From Datnioides undecimradiatus (lineage: Eukaryota; Chordata; Actinopteri; Lobotiformes; Datnioididae), in contig WARS01000137.1 of the NCBI GenBank assembly GCA_008933995.1, positions 132,501 to 196,500 of the forward strand: DNA of 64,000 nucleotides. The letters run 5' to 3'. This document shows positions 25,565 to 37,956 of this stretch, piece by piece. The notes under the pieces were generated by a model. The model worked only from the letters and a program-made list of their open reading frames with translations, made no database searches and had not been told where the DNA came from. Every line of letters starts with the position of its first letter. Position 1 is the stretch's first letter. Both the position numbers and the translations under genes were made by a program.

Positions 25565-26040
25565 AAAGAGGAAGCACAGAAATGTGTCTTACAGCTGATC
25601 AGAGTCAGTTTATCAAGCTGCTGCTGACACACAGAAATGTGTGTCTTACAGCTGATCCAGAGTCAGTTTATCAAGCTGCTGACACACAGAAATGTATGTC
25701 TTTAGCTGATCCAGAGTCAGTTTATCAAGCTGCTGACACACAGAAATGTGTCTTACAGCTGATCCAGAGTCAGTTTGTCCAAGCTGCTGACACACACAGA
25801 AATGTGTCTTTAGCTGATCCAGAGTCCAGTTTATCAAGCTGCTGACACACAGAAATGTGTCTACAGCTGATCAGAATCAGTTTATCAAGCTGCTGACACA
25901 CAGAAATGTGTCTTACAGCTGATCCAGAGTCAGTTTATCAAGCTGCTGACACACAAACACAACACTGACACATGTACAGAGAGGAGGCGGTGATGCCACA
26001 GACAGGAAGTGAAGCCGACCACAGAGTCTGATCTGGATTT
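25565..26040 (-). repeat. Dispersed element carrying a 53-bp minisatellite (about 7 units)
   Basis: The unit contains GCTGATCCAGAGTCAGTTTA, TCAAGCTGCTGACACACAG and AAATGTGTCTTACA. It repeats with starts near 25594, 25651, 25705, 25758, 25813, 25866 and 25918, with small indels between units. Together with its right flank (to about 26040) it is the inverted counterpart of 33795-33960 in ift57 intron 1, which holds a single unit. The array therefore expanded inside one copy of a dispersed element. Confidence 0.85.
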
Positions 26041-26059
26041 ACAGAGTCTGATTCTGAGT

Positions 26060-29000
26060 CTGAACCTGAGGAAACACCTGAGATCATGTAGAACACAGAT
26101 CTACAACACACACAACTCAACAACACGTAGAACATAGAATGACAACATGTAGAACAGACAGTCCATGACAGATTCAGTATCTCTAGTTTGTTTCTCCCTT
26201 ACAGTTTAAATAAAGTTGAGTTTGACTGAGTTCTGACTGAGCGTCATCAAACACAGAAACTTAGCATGAACACTGAAGCAACAAACTCATGATGCAGAGC
26301 TTATCTCCATATTATTGTCAAATTTTAGGCATTTGACTGTAATTACTCTCCTGAGAGTGAGCGCGGTGGATCTAAGGCGGGCTGAGACGTGGCGTTGGCG
26401 ACTTCACAGCTTAGTGAGCGCTGCTGAATTTTGCCATATGAATGTTTTAATTTTTGCTGCTTGATATTCGTAGTTTCTTCTGAAGTTCAGTGAGCAGACT
26501 GACTTAGTGATTAGCGAGGTCGCGGCTCTCATCGCCAGGATTTTCAGCGACCGGATACTCTTTATGTTTTCTGCACAGGCTGAGCTCAAAGCGCTGTCAT
26601 TATACATCAGCACGCTGCTTTATTCTGAAAGGCACGCTTCCTGTAAACATATGCGTCGTTTCATAACTTACTGTATTTATGTTTCTGGTGAGTTTGAACA
26701 TTTTTAAAGGGATTTCATCTTTTTATTCATTCTTGATTACAGTTCCTCAGTTTCCTTGTTGTGTGTTGTTTCTTTTTATGATCATCTCAGTCCAGTTTTT
26801 ATGCTTTTACAGTGAAAACCAGCCAATCGAGGACACGTGTTGTCGTTGTTTCGGCCTGTTGTATAAGAAGCACCAGACTTTGATCACTGTCGTTTTGTTT
26901 TTGTATAAATAAAGTTAAACTGATATGCTGCAAAAAACCAATATGCTGAGTCTCATTGTCGGTGTTTTTTTAATTACTATTGATTCTTAAAGGTTTATTT
27001 ACGACTACTTCCTGTTTAAATTAGATCTCTATCTTGCTGAAAATCAGAAAATACAGCCATCAGAGCCTGCAGGAGTGTTTTAATATAACTATAATTATAA
27101 GTTTAATCAGGTGTGAGACTTTGATCCTCTATCTTTTCGCTGATGTGAGGGTTTTATCTGTAACATCTCAGACTGGTGTTTAGCAGCAGCAGACAGAGGC
27201 TCAGATCATCTCCCCTCTCCGTCGCTGCCTCCCGCTCATCTCATCTATCTGCGGCTCGAATTAAATCACTAACTTGATGTCGGCTCCAGCAAAACACGAT
27301 CACTCAACTGAGTCAGCAGAGTCCCGCGGATTCACATCACTGCCGGTGTGCTCGTCCCAATGAAATGCCAATCACGCTCTGCGGGGAGTTTACGGCTCGG
27401 CTCCGCTCGGCGTGCCTGCAGTTTGTCAAGTGTGAAGTTATTTGCTCTTGTTTCCTCAAAGTGTCCAATGAAACCGACTCACTGCAACATAAAGATGATA
27501 AAAGACGCTCTGCGGCGTGACTCCAGTATCAGAGTTACAATCAGATCGCCTGCAGAAAGGAGGAAGCAGACCCAGAGCTTTATTCTGAAAAACAGGAAGT
27601 ACACCGGTCTGATCAGCTGAGTCAGTGACTGAGTAAGGAAGTATGAATCCTGACGGATCTCAGGTTAGGAAATCCTAAATACTCAGCCCAGCATCACCTT
27701 GTATGTCTGTCACCTAGCAACCAGCTCACCTGAGCGTTGTCTTTCTCTAACTGAAACAGCTTCATCAATAACTTGATTTCACTGATGGCAGGTTTCATGA
27801 AGATGTAGAGTTCAGTATCGTCTGCATAGAAAAGATCCAAGCTGTCGAATGTGAAGCACACAGAGCTCAGATCCCTGAGGAACACCTTGACTCACCTTCT
27901 CCTGGTCTGCTTAAACCAGGAGAGAGCGGTGTGAGACTTTCATGTCGATCAATCGTATCCAGGCCTTTTAGAAGAATGGCGGATTTGTGATCAATCAAAT
28001 CAGAGTCCGTGTTAGTAGAAGTACTTAGTTACTTCCTGTGGACCAAAGATCAGGTGAATTGTGTCAGGGAGCTTTAGCTTCATGTCCGAGCTGTTAAACG
28101 CCATGATGAGTGTTTCAGTAAACGAGCTGCAGCCTCTGATTCGCTCTCTGCAGATCGTCAGCTGCTCCGTCTAATTTCAGCACCGTTGCTTTTTATAACC
28201 TCGACCAAACTTAGAAAGACGACACCTCCGCCGCCATCTGCACCTCCTGCCGCGGATATCGGCCGCCGTCTTTGGTGCCTGCGGGCACCTGTGCTCTGCC
28301 GCCACCAGGTTGTCACGGCAACCGCATCCATCAAAGCTTGAGAGAAGCGGAGCAAAGTGACATTAATTAATTTTGCCTCGTTCAGGCGGATCTGTGAATC
28401 GGAGCCACATGATAACTGAGTTGCTCTGCAGCGTTTCTCATCCTGCTTAACAGCAGCAACGCCAAAAACCATAATTTTGATTTATTTCAGCGCTTATGAG
28501 CGAGAGAGGGAGAGATAGAGACGCCACTCTGGAGTGATTGCATTCAGCTCCATCTGTTTGTTATGCATTAGCTGAGCACAATTGGGCTCTTCAAGCAGTC
28601 TGTTGAAGAGAAATGGCCTTGGGTGATTCCCGTGCAGAGATGGGAAAGAGGAGCGCCGTCTGCTGATCCACAGCTCCATTAACTCAATTTCAACTCCTCC
28701 TTCAGAGTGTGAACGCTTCTTCTCCTGTGCCAGAAACACTCCAATAACCCGCAGATGTTTCCTCTGTTGCTCTGAGATTGACTTGTCAAACCCGCTCTTT
28801 CAGCAGCGTGACATGCATTCAGACGCTCTCAGGTACGATCCACATTTACATTTTCCCACACGGAGCGGGGATGAATTCTTAGAGCGGCCCAGATTTCTGC
28901 TCTTTACACAAAGTGTCTTCTTTGAAATGATCTGAGTCAAAGCCACAGCTGAGGCTCGCCGTGGCCTCGCACTGTTTCCTCTGTGTGTGCCCTGACAGTT

Positions 29001-32000
29001 ACAACACCACAGAAGAAGAGCTATCACCTGAGAAAGCAGCTCAGCTGAGAAGAGACTGTATTTCTGCAAAATCCACCACGTTCCCTCGAAATTATACGAC
29101 TGATTTCAACTTAAAAAAAAAGCAGAACCGGAGATGCAGGCTCTCCTCTTACCCCGTCATTACCCACGATGCTCTTCTCAGGCCCACAGCTGGGTTGGAT
29201 GCACAGGTGTGTAACGCTAACAGCGGCTAATGTATCCTGCAGCAGAGATGAGCAGCAGCTCCGGCCCAACTACATCACTTTCTATTTAAAACTTGACGTC
29301 TTCATCCGACGCGCCGACTCCAGTGATGTCACTTGAGGAGATTACGGTGCATCACACCTGGAGACAGGTATAAAGGCTGTTGGCAGAGAGCCTCAGCACC
29401 TGGAAACACAGACTGAGGCGGACACACATTAGCTGCTGTTAGCTATGCACCAAAAATTAGCGATTAGCATCTGATGACGAAGAGGACCAAGTTAAGACGA
29501 TGTTATCCAGTGACTGTACCTGCAACATTTCTGTTTTAAATCAATTGTATTTTTCAAGCAGTGTCAACTTTGTCAACGTCACTGTGATGAAATCTGTTTT
29601 TTAATGACGAAGACAAAACGCTGACGTATGTGAGCTGCTCGATATCCGACCTGTCTGCGTCCAGGGGAGGAGTGATCTGTGTGCTGTGTGTTTCCTGCAG
29701 TCTCCTGCTTCTTAACAATCGTCGGTATAACACTGTAGCCGACCTTTGAGTTGTCTGTTTGTTGTTTTTGTTGTTGTTGTCTTTATGATGAATCTTTCAC
29801 ACATCTGAGCGCACAGTGTTGTCACCTCAATTCCTGTTCCCGACAGCAGTTTTGATCTGAGTGAATTAGCACAGCCAGAGAAAAAGCTTTGACTCGAAGC
29901 TTTAAACCTGTGAAGGAGATCAATGATTAAACTCATGATAGTTTTCATCTAAAGACTGAGACTGGACCGAAAACAGCTGCCTGAATCAACACTGTTTATT
30001 TGCACATATGTTGTTTTTATTACAACTGTTCACTGTTGGTAATAATTGTTGTCATGTTTCAGCGACTGCAGGAGTGCAACAGGCCAAACATCCCTCCCCA
30101 GCCTCTGTTCATCTCACTGTCCCCTCTGCTGAAGCAACATGGCGTTTTCAGGGTTCTCATTTCCATAAGCGGCTCCCGTCCCCGTCTTTCTGGACCCGTC
30201 CTGCTCTGAATGGAAAGATTTAACGACTTCGTCTCAGCAGCTTTTCCAACAGGATGACGACATAAATGAACAGATGCACCATTTAAACCGCTGAGTGACA
30301 ATAAACGCTGCGTTTACTGCCTCGTTTGTTTACAGAGCTCTTTGTTTTACATCCATTTGGCTTCAGCAGCGAGGCAGCAGGTGGACCAGCTTAATGTGTC
30401 TCCATCCACCATATCTGAGAAATTATGAAGCATTTATCATTTTTGTCTTCAGGATCACAGGAGATGATCCAGATGACGAACACCACAAACTGAAAGTGAA
30501 CACACAACTGCAGCAAGGGTCGGACAGAGGGTCAGCATCAAAACAGGAAGTGGAAAACAGGATGTTTACGGCAGACAGTCTGGGTTGTTTACCTTTGTTC
30601 TCTCCTCCAAACACATTATGTCTCACCGGGAGGTTCCAACCTGTGTGATTAAAGATCAAACCTCAGACCCTGCTTCTTTAAAGGAGCCATGATTCATCTT
30701 TGACCTTCACTGACCTCCATGTCTATCACAATGTGGTCAGCAGTGTTGGAGAGTAACTAATTACGTTTTCTGTTTGTTAGTGCACATGAGTTGAAAGAAC
30801 AAGATCCTTAAAAGTGTAGTTAAGTACAGTACTTGAGTGAAAATGGATTAAATTCAGTTTATCTAATAATATGAATTTGTTTTGATTCCAGAAATAGACA
30901 GTACATGTGCTGTAAAACCAAAACTAGGAGCTAAAACAGGTTAAAAAGCACAGGTGATGATTCCCTGGCTCACAACGGCCACAGGTGATTTCACTTTCAC
31001 AGGATCAGTAGATGTATCCTTTATATAAAGAGCTATAGTGAAGTTTTAATTGTCAGTAAATGTAAAACTCAGAGAAAACACAAATGATGTGAGAGAGAGA
31101 CTGGATTTTAGGCCGTTTTTGTTATTTATTGTCAAGAGATGTTTGATATGATTGGTGGATTTAACCCCAGGGTCAGATTTATCCTCCCTATTACCGTGAC
31201 AACCATATCAACCCCCGCACTGCCATTTAATTCTGCAGAACAGTAAAAATGTCACCTTTCAGCCCTTTTACAAAATATCCGGTGACATAATGGCTCTCAG
31301 GTTACCGTTATTTTGAGCAAAAAGACACAAATAGCTGCTCTGAATGGCGTCCAGCAGCCCGTTAAGCTTCCCGCTGCCCCTCAGGCGAGGCCTCCCGGCA
31401 GCCGGCGCTCATTACCGCCTCGCTCAGGTTAAGCCGTGGATCCACCTCTGCCTCTCCTCCCAATTACCTCTGCATCGAGCACTGGCAAGGCAGGAAAAGG
31501 AGGCCAGGCCGCGGGCCGACACGCTGTCTGCCTGCACCGACGCCGTCATCACAGCAGAGCAGAGAGGAGGACGGCGAACACTCGCTCGGGCCTGGGTTTG
31601 ATTCAGGAGATTCATTAACAGCTGCTGCAGCAGGCTCACTGTGAAGCAGAATAACGACTGAAAAACCTGCAAACCTTCTGACGTGCATCCATTGTTTTTA
31701 AACATCTGTCTTCTTTGATGGATCTGTGATATTTTTAGTGTATAAACTGTAAAAGAGCTGAAATCACATCCTGATGAACTGGTTTATTCACCTGCTTTTG
31801 CATCTAAAGCTACAAGCTAATCCGGGATCACATCCATTGACTTCAGTGAAGCCAGAATTAATTTGCACTTTTGTGGTTGGATGCTAACATCAGCTAACGA
31901 TGCTCATGTGAAATGTGGGCGATTGCTCTCTGGATTCTCAATATCCATTGTCTCTGCAGTTGCAGACGAAACAGGAAGCAGACAAATGACAATAAAGACT

Positions 32001-33140
32001 TCCTGCCTGAGACCTGACAGGGACAGGCTAGCTGTTCCCCTTGCTTCCAGTCTTCATGCTAAGCTAAGCTAAATGAGTCCTGGACCTCACTCTGCACTCA
32101 ACACACAGGGGTGAAACTTAAACACTTGACTGTGTATTCCTTTAAACTGTTTGAGTCACAGCCACACCTCCATGCTGTGTGTCCATCATTACATTCCTCA
32201 GTTCAGCTGAGTCGAGGCTGTCGGTGAAGCAGCTCTGCAGCTCGCTGAGCATCATCAGCAATGCAGCAGGCAGTCGGCAGGCCTGTCAATCAAACACAGT
32301 CACCAGGGAGCTCCACCTGTGTGCTCACAGACAGGCAGGGAGCAGCATGCAGATTAAACAAACACCCTCCTCCCTCCACTGCCTGCTGCACCACAGGGGC
32401 GTGTGTGTGTGTGTGTGTGTGTGTCTGTCCGTGTGGGGGATTGATATGAATTATTCACTAACACACACATACATTACTGCTGTGTATGTTGCATTTTACT
32501 GCTTTAGATGTTTAAGGTTCAGCTACTTTACATACTGTTGGCAGGTTTTATTGACAACAATTCATCATATTCTATAATATCATTATATCTTCTATCTAGT
32601 GTCGCTGTCCAGTGAGAAATATATATTTATGAAAAGCTGTTTTCCATGAGTTTAGAATAACCTTCAATAAACTGATAGACAACTAATTCTTTTTTTAATT
32701 GTCTACTCTTTTAACTTTTTTCTGCCAATTGATTTAAGGTGACTAATGGTGAATTATTGGACATCTAATTTAAATGAGGAATAGAATAGATACACACATA
32801 GAAATGGCTGCAATTACAGGAAACACTCTAAAAGTAATATTGATAATGAGCTTTTAATTTGAAAGCATTGACAGCAAAGCGACCGTATGAAAACCACCGG
32901 AAGACTCTTATTCTGAAGGTCATAACCGGAACCACTGTCAAGCGTTGAGCTAACATTGCTAACTGCGAGTCGCGTTAGATTATTGAAGCGCAGCAAACTT
33001 CACTTTAGTCATGTGGCATTTTAAGTTTCTGACCCGTATCTCAGACAGATAAAGAACACTGGCTTTGACAAACGACGAGTCTGAGTCCATGTTTGAAATA
33101 CGCTTTAGCCGTCGGCTAACGTTAGCCGCCTAGCCAGCTA
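26060..33140. other. Gene-poor interval between cavin4 and ift57
   Basis: I find no exon with family resemblance or consistent splicing. Several stretches (about 28440-28760, 28960-29110, 31330-31620) have mixed composition without simple repeats and could be conserved non-coding elements. A MITE-like sequence lies at 30738-30850 and a short (GT)n at 32398-32425. The AATAAA at 26908 could end an unrecognised transcript. Confidence 0.45.
30738..30850 (+). mobile_element. MITE-like fragment (hAT-type)
   Basis: It starts CAGTGTTGGAGAGTAACTAA, close to the end of common fish hAT-derived MITEs, and is followed by GTTAAGTACAGTACTTGAGT. Confidence 0.45.
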
Positions 33141-33153
33141 GCGTCAGCGCTCG

Positions 33154-33166
33154 GTTGCCTGACAAC
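33154..33166 (+). promoter_or_regulatory. RFX X-box-like site in the ift57 promoter
   Basis: GTTGCC-T-GACAAC matches the X-box consensus GTNRCC(N0-3)RGYAAC except for one base in the second half-site. It lies about 120-130 bp before the ift57 ATG, the usual distance for X-boxes in ciliary genes. RFX-family factors, with FOXJ1, drive such promoters. Confidence 0.6.
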
Positions 33167-33286
33167 GGAGAGGAAGCCAAACAAGACCCGGCTCACATCT
33201 AGCGGGTTAGCTAAACGGCCAAACGGCCGCGGGAACCGATTCGGCCGCTTATCGCTTAAACTTTAACGGCTGGTAAACTTGACGCA

Positions 33287-36200
33287 ATGGCGGATGACGG
33301 CAGGCGAGGGGATGAAGACGACCGCGGCCCCGGAGCCGCTCATCAGGTGTTCGTTGTGATGGAGTGTTTGCTGGAGAAGTTAAAGGTGTTGAACTATGAG
33401 GAGGAAGTTTTGGCCAAACACAACATGAAACACCTGTCCAGGTGAGAAATAACCCCACGGTGTAACACACAGAGGTCACCGTTTTACTTATTTATTTACC
33501 TAACATTGCCTCTAAATGTCCTGAACTACAATAAATATAATATTTAAACACTTATTTTCTAAGATCGTTTTACTGCACTGAAAATATGTAATTTGTAAGG
33601 TGTATTCAAACTGTAGAGGTTGACCATGACTAATTATACAATAATAAGAATAATAAGAATAACCTTTTATATATATGTGTTCCTCAAAACAAGGTTTACT
33701 CACAGTATGTGTCATTTCTGCATTTAAATGCCTAAAAACGAAGTTTCTCATTGGATCAATAAAGTGTTCATCTATCAGTCCAAACATCCAGCATCCAGAT
33801 CAGACTCTGTGATCGGCTTCACTTCCTGTCTGTGGCGACACCGCCCCTCTCTGTGCATGTGTCAGTGTTGTGTTTGTGTGTCGGCAGCTTCATTAACTGA
33901 CTCTGGATCAGCTGTAAGACACATTTCTGTGCTCCACTTTTCAGCTGCTGACAGATCAATGCAGGAACCTCCTGCCTGTGGCCTCCTCCGCCTGATGACC
34001 TCCCCTCTGTTCTCCCCCCTCAGACATTACTTTGTCTCCAGTCCATATCTGGCGTTCAACCCTGGTGAGCAGTTCTACATGTTCACCATCATCGCAGCGT
34101 GGCTCATCAACATGGCAGGGAGGCCGTTCACAGAGCCTCAGGAGTACGACGAGCCCAACGCCACCGTGTCCAACATCCTGGCAGAGCTCAGGGCTTTTGT
34201 ACGTTTGACCCTCGTTTCTGTGTGTTCTGCCTCTGAGTCTGCCGTTAAAGTCTCACTATTTATAGTTCTGAGTAGAACAAGTTGAGTAGGAGTGAGTTCA
34301 TGAGTCTGACATTCATCCCTGAGCTGTAACTCCACAGATGAGTAGTGACTGAAGCAGATGAATGAAATCCGTAACTCAGACTCCTCGCTGATAGCTGCTG
34401 CGATACAGCCGGGAGCGTTTGCTAACCGATCTGACTCGTCTCTGTGTCTGTCAGGGTGTTAAAGTGGACTTCCCGCCCTCCAAACTGAAGTCGGGTTCAG
34501 GCGAGCACGTCTGCTTTGTCCTGGACCGACTGGCTGAAGAGGCTCTGAGGAGGAGGGGCTTCTCCTTCAGGAGGTACTCAGCCTTTCCAGCTCTGGAAAG
34601 TTCAAAACGTTTTCAAATCTGACATTTAGCTGCAAAGATGAAACATAAAGAGAGCCTGTTAACAAACGTCTGTTTACATTCGGGCTCTCTCCTCCAGCGC
34701 ATTGTGTTTGTCCTTCCTCATAAAACGTTTGCTAAGCTGTTCTCTGCACATTTAGAATCCAGCTTTATTTACATCGACGTATACCAGCCTGCAGTCGTCT
34801 GTCCCTGTCTAACATGGCACAGCTGTGATGCACGGGGTCACATAGGGAAGACAGCAGGGGCATGAAGAGTGTGAATCATACTGAAAGTCTTAGTGTTTGT
34901 CCTTTTTCAACTCATTTCAACTAAGACGCCTGTCTGTCCCTCTTCTTTCTGCCCTCTAGACCAAATTATCCAACAGAGACCACAGAAGAAGAGTCTTTGA
35001 TGGAGGACGACGCAGAGCTCACACTCAGCAAAGTGGAGGAGGAGATGATCGTAGGTGTCCCAGCTCCCATGGTTTATTTGTTAGTTCCAGACTTTTACCT
35101 GTTCAAATCAGACTTTCTCAGCCTGCTCTGCGTCTGAGCCAATCACAGCCCTCCATCTAACACTAGGCGAGTTTGATACAGTGACTGACGCCTGCAGCTC
35201 AACAAACTGTCAAACTGGGCAGCGCTGATCAAGACTTATTGCTTTGACTGCTCGTCACCTCAGGTGTTTTCAGACACAGGTTTCTGTTTCTCTGCTTTTC
35301 GACCTGTCTGTCAGAACCGACAAGCTAGAGGCTACAGTTCAGGACTTTAGGTTTCATCAGACTTTAGCATCTAAAGCCAAGTGTTCAAATCAGCTGCACT
35401 TTGATTGAATTCACTTTAAAATATAGCAAATGATTAACTTGAATCATGTCACACCTCTAACAACAGTCACATGTGTTGTGTGTGTGATCTGAGGAGGAGC
35501 CTGATGATGACGAGGAGGAGAACGTGATGGACCTGGAGGCTCTGAAGCTGCGCACAACACACACGGTGAGCTTACCGCAGAGACTGAGAGTTCACGTGAG
35601 TAAACCTCGATTCTGCGGCACTTTATGATGACTGGGTCGCGTGTTGTCTGACAGGAAGCAGAACCATCGTCCAGACCAGACGAGATTCTGGAGTCGACGG
35701 TTGATGCAGCTGAGTGGAACCTGGAGGTGGAGCGAGTCCTGCCGCAGCTCAAAGTCACCGTCAGGACGGACAACAAGGTGCTGACACGCTTCACACAGGC
35801 TGCTTCTGTTTTGATTGATTTTGGATTGATTGATTGATGTTTTCCCACTCTGCCACTCATCTGAGTCTCCTCTGCTGGAGGTACAGACAGGCAGACAGGA
35901 GGTCACCAACATGTCTCGCTAACATTGGACCGTTATGATGTGAGGACAGCTCAGAGTCCTGCCTCTGCACAGTGTTTGATCTCTGCACTGCTCAGGATCA
36001 ACATCAGTGGCTGCAGGTCGGCAGCAGCTAAAGCTGAGCCCCGTATCAGAGCGCTGGTTAGCGGACACTTGAATGTCTCAGTGGTCCCTGAAGGCAACAG
36101 TCTGTCTGTTGACTCCATGTCCTGGATCCATGTGGTTCATATGTGTTTACTATGCGGATCTGCCATGGAGGAGGACCCCTCCTCTGCGGCTGGTTTTCCC

Positions 36201-37622
36201 AGCATGCTCTCTGCCGTCTTGCTGCTGCTCCAGGGGTTTTTACTGCTCTCCGGTCTGTGTGTCGGTCTGCAGGACTGGAGGATCCACGTGGACCAGATGC
36301 ATCAACACAGAGACGGCATCGAGTCGTCGCTTAAAGAGGCCAAGGTGCGTTCACTGCCCTGCTTCAATGATACAGCAGGGACGACTGCGTGTGTGTGTGT
36401 GTGTGTGTGTGTGGCACCACCTGCTGGATTTTATTTGAACAGCCAATAATGTGTTTGCACACTGCAAACCCTACTGTTACTGTAAATACTCTGATTACAT
36501 CTGACTGACACACTACTGTTACTCTGAATACTCTGATTACATCTGACTGCAGACACTACTGTTACTCTAAATACTCTGATTACGTCTGACTGCAAACACT
36601 ACTGTTACTGTAAATACTCTGATTACACTGTGCCACATTATTTGTTCATACTCTGTCCTGTGGAGTTGAGCAACACCGTCCACATGAGAGACGATGATGG
36701 ACCAAATGTGAAGACGATGGCAGGATTTTTCCAGGAAAGACCCTGAAAACATCTTCTGTAAAAGTCCAGTCGTGTGTCTTCACGCCGTCCTCTCTTGTCT
36801 CTGCAGAGCTTCCTGGACAAACTGCAGGAGGACATTGGGAAGACGCTTGAGAAGGTCAGCAGCAGAGAGAAATACATCAACAACCAGCTGGAGCACCTGA
36901 TCCAGGAGTACCGCGGCGCCCAGGCCAGACTCAGCGAGGTGAAGACCATGCGATCGAACTGTAGAAACACTGATCACACATGGATTCTTAATGTCACGTG
37001 GTGAACGTGAATCTTTCTTGTGTATGTGAAGAAACAAACTTGTGTTCTCCACCAGGCAAAGGAGCGCTACCAGCAGGCCAGTGGGGGAGTGACTGAGAGG
37101 ACTAGAGTCCTGGCAGAGGTCAGTGAACGCATCATTAATGTCGCTGTGCAGAGGCTACTGAGCTGCACCTGTACTGAGCTAATGATGCTTTGTTATACAG
37201 AAATCATGAGAACCACAGTATTAATGAATGAAACAATGAAACATCTGAAACATGAAAATGAGCTCCAGTGATTTACGGACACTGTGTGTTTCAGATCAGC
37301 GAAGAGCTGGAGAAGGTGAAGCAGGAGATGGAGGAGAAAGGCAGCAGCATGTCTGATGGAGGTGAAACTCCTGGCTGAATCTCAGTTTGACCCAAACAAA
37401 GTGTTTGTTTCGGCTCTGACCGTCTGTCCGTGTCCTTCAGCTCCGGTGGTGAAGATCAAGCAGAGTTTGACCAAGTTGAAGCAGGAGATCGTTCAGATGG
37501 ACGTGAGGATCGGCGTCGTGGAGCACACGCTGCTGCAGGCCAAACTCAAAGAGAAGTCCAACATGACGCGCGACATGCACGCCACCAACATCCCCGAGCA
37601 CACCACCGGGCCCTTCTCTTAG
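33287..37622 (+). CDS. ift57: Intraflagellar transport protein 57 (IFT57/Hippi), complete 11 coding exons
   Basis: Exons: 33287-33441, 34024-34198, 34455-34573, 34960-35050, 35494-35565, 35655-35777, 36273-36344, 36807-36938, 37056-37118, 37295-37361, 37441-37622 (stop TAG 37620-37622). They total 1251 nt and encode 416 residues, close to the family length. Phases agree at every junction. The protein starts MADDGRRGDEDD in good Kozak context. It has the N-terminal calponin-homology-like domain (QVFVVMECLLEKLK, FNPGEQFYMFTIIAAWLINM, GRPFTEPQEYDEPNAT, DFPPSKLKSGSGEHVC), an acidic hinge (EEPDDDEEEN), then coiled coils (EWNLEVERVLPQLKVTVRTD, DWRIHVDQMHQHRDGIES, SREKYINNQLEHLIQEYRGA, EELEKVKQEMEEKGSSMSDG, VVKIKQSLTKLKQEIVQMD). 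IFT57 is a peripheral IFT-B subunit that pairs with IFT38 and IFT20 and is needed for cilium assembly. The acceptor of exon 5 (35494) has a weak polypyrimidine tract, so that boundary is the least certain. Confidence 0.97.
33795..33960 (+). repeat. Second, single-unit copy of the minisatellite-bearing dispersed element
   Basis: The stretch starting ATCCAGATCAGACTCTGTGA and ending near ACATTTCTGTGCTCCACTTT is the reverse complement of the 25565-26040 element, with only one minisatellite unit. It lies in ift57 intron 1, about 60 bp before the exon-2 acceptor. Confidence 0.8.
36466..36628 (+). repeat. 42-43 bp tandem repeat, 4 copies, in ift57 intron 7
   Basis: Units begin CTACTGTTACT at 36471, 36513, 36556 and 36599 and contain AATACTCTGATTAC. 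A (GT)n run precedes it at 36390-36411. Confidence 0.9.
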
Positions 37623-37853
37623 GTAGACCTGCAGCAGGGGCCCTCTCTGAGGTAAACCTGCACCAGGGGCCCTTCTCTTAGGTAGACCTGCACCAGGGGC
37701 CCTTCTCTGAGCTAGACCTGCACCAGGGGCCCTTCTCTGAGGTAGACCTGCAGCAGGGGCCCTCTCTGAGGTAAACCTGCACTAGGGGCCCTTCCCCGGG
37801 GTAGACCTGCACCAGGGGGCCTTCTCTGTGGTAGACCTGCACCAGGGGCCCCT
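37605..37853 (+). repeat. Minisatellite of about 31 bp beginning in the last codons of ift57
   Basis: About eight units of GTAGACCTGCACCAGGGGCC followed by CTTCTCTGAG. The first unit includes the ift57 terminal codons (GGGCCCTTCTCTTAG), so the array overlaps the stop codon and continues in the 3' UTR. Units differ by single substitutions and by a one-base deletion in CCCTCTCTGAG forms. Confidence 0.9.
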
Positions 37854-37950
37854 GATGCTGAACACAAACACAGCACCTGTCTCTGGTGTTTCTCTGTCAA
37901 ACTGAAATTGTTGATTCATGAAGCCAAATACAGCCAAAAAAAACAGAGAC

Positions 37951-37956
37951 AATAAA
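37951..37956 (+). terminator. ift57 polyadenylation signal
   Basis: AATAAA lies about 330 bp after the ift57 stop, giving a short 3' UTR that consists mostly of the minisatellite. Confidence 0.6.

Noticed and set aside
25565..25960. Possible CRISPR-like array (regular repeats)
   Set aside because: The units are contiguous without unique spacers, vary throughout, and the context is a vertebrate genome; it is a minisatellite.
35925..36449. 174-codon frame overlapping ift57 exon 7
   Set aside because: It is in a different frame from ift57, mostly intronic, and ends in a GT repeat; chance frame.
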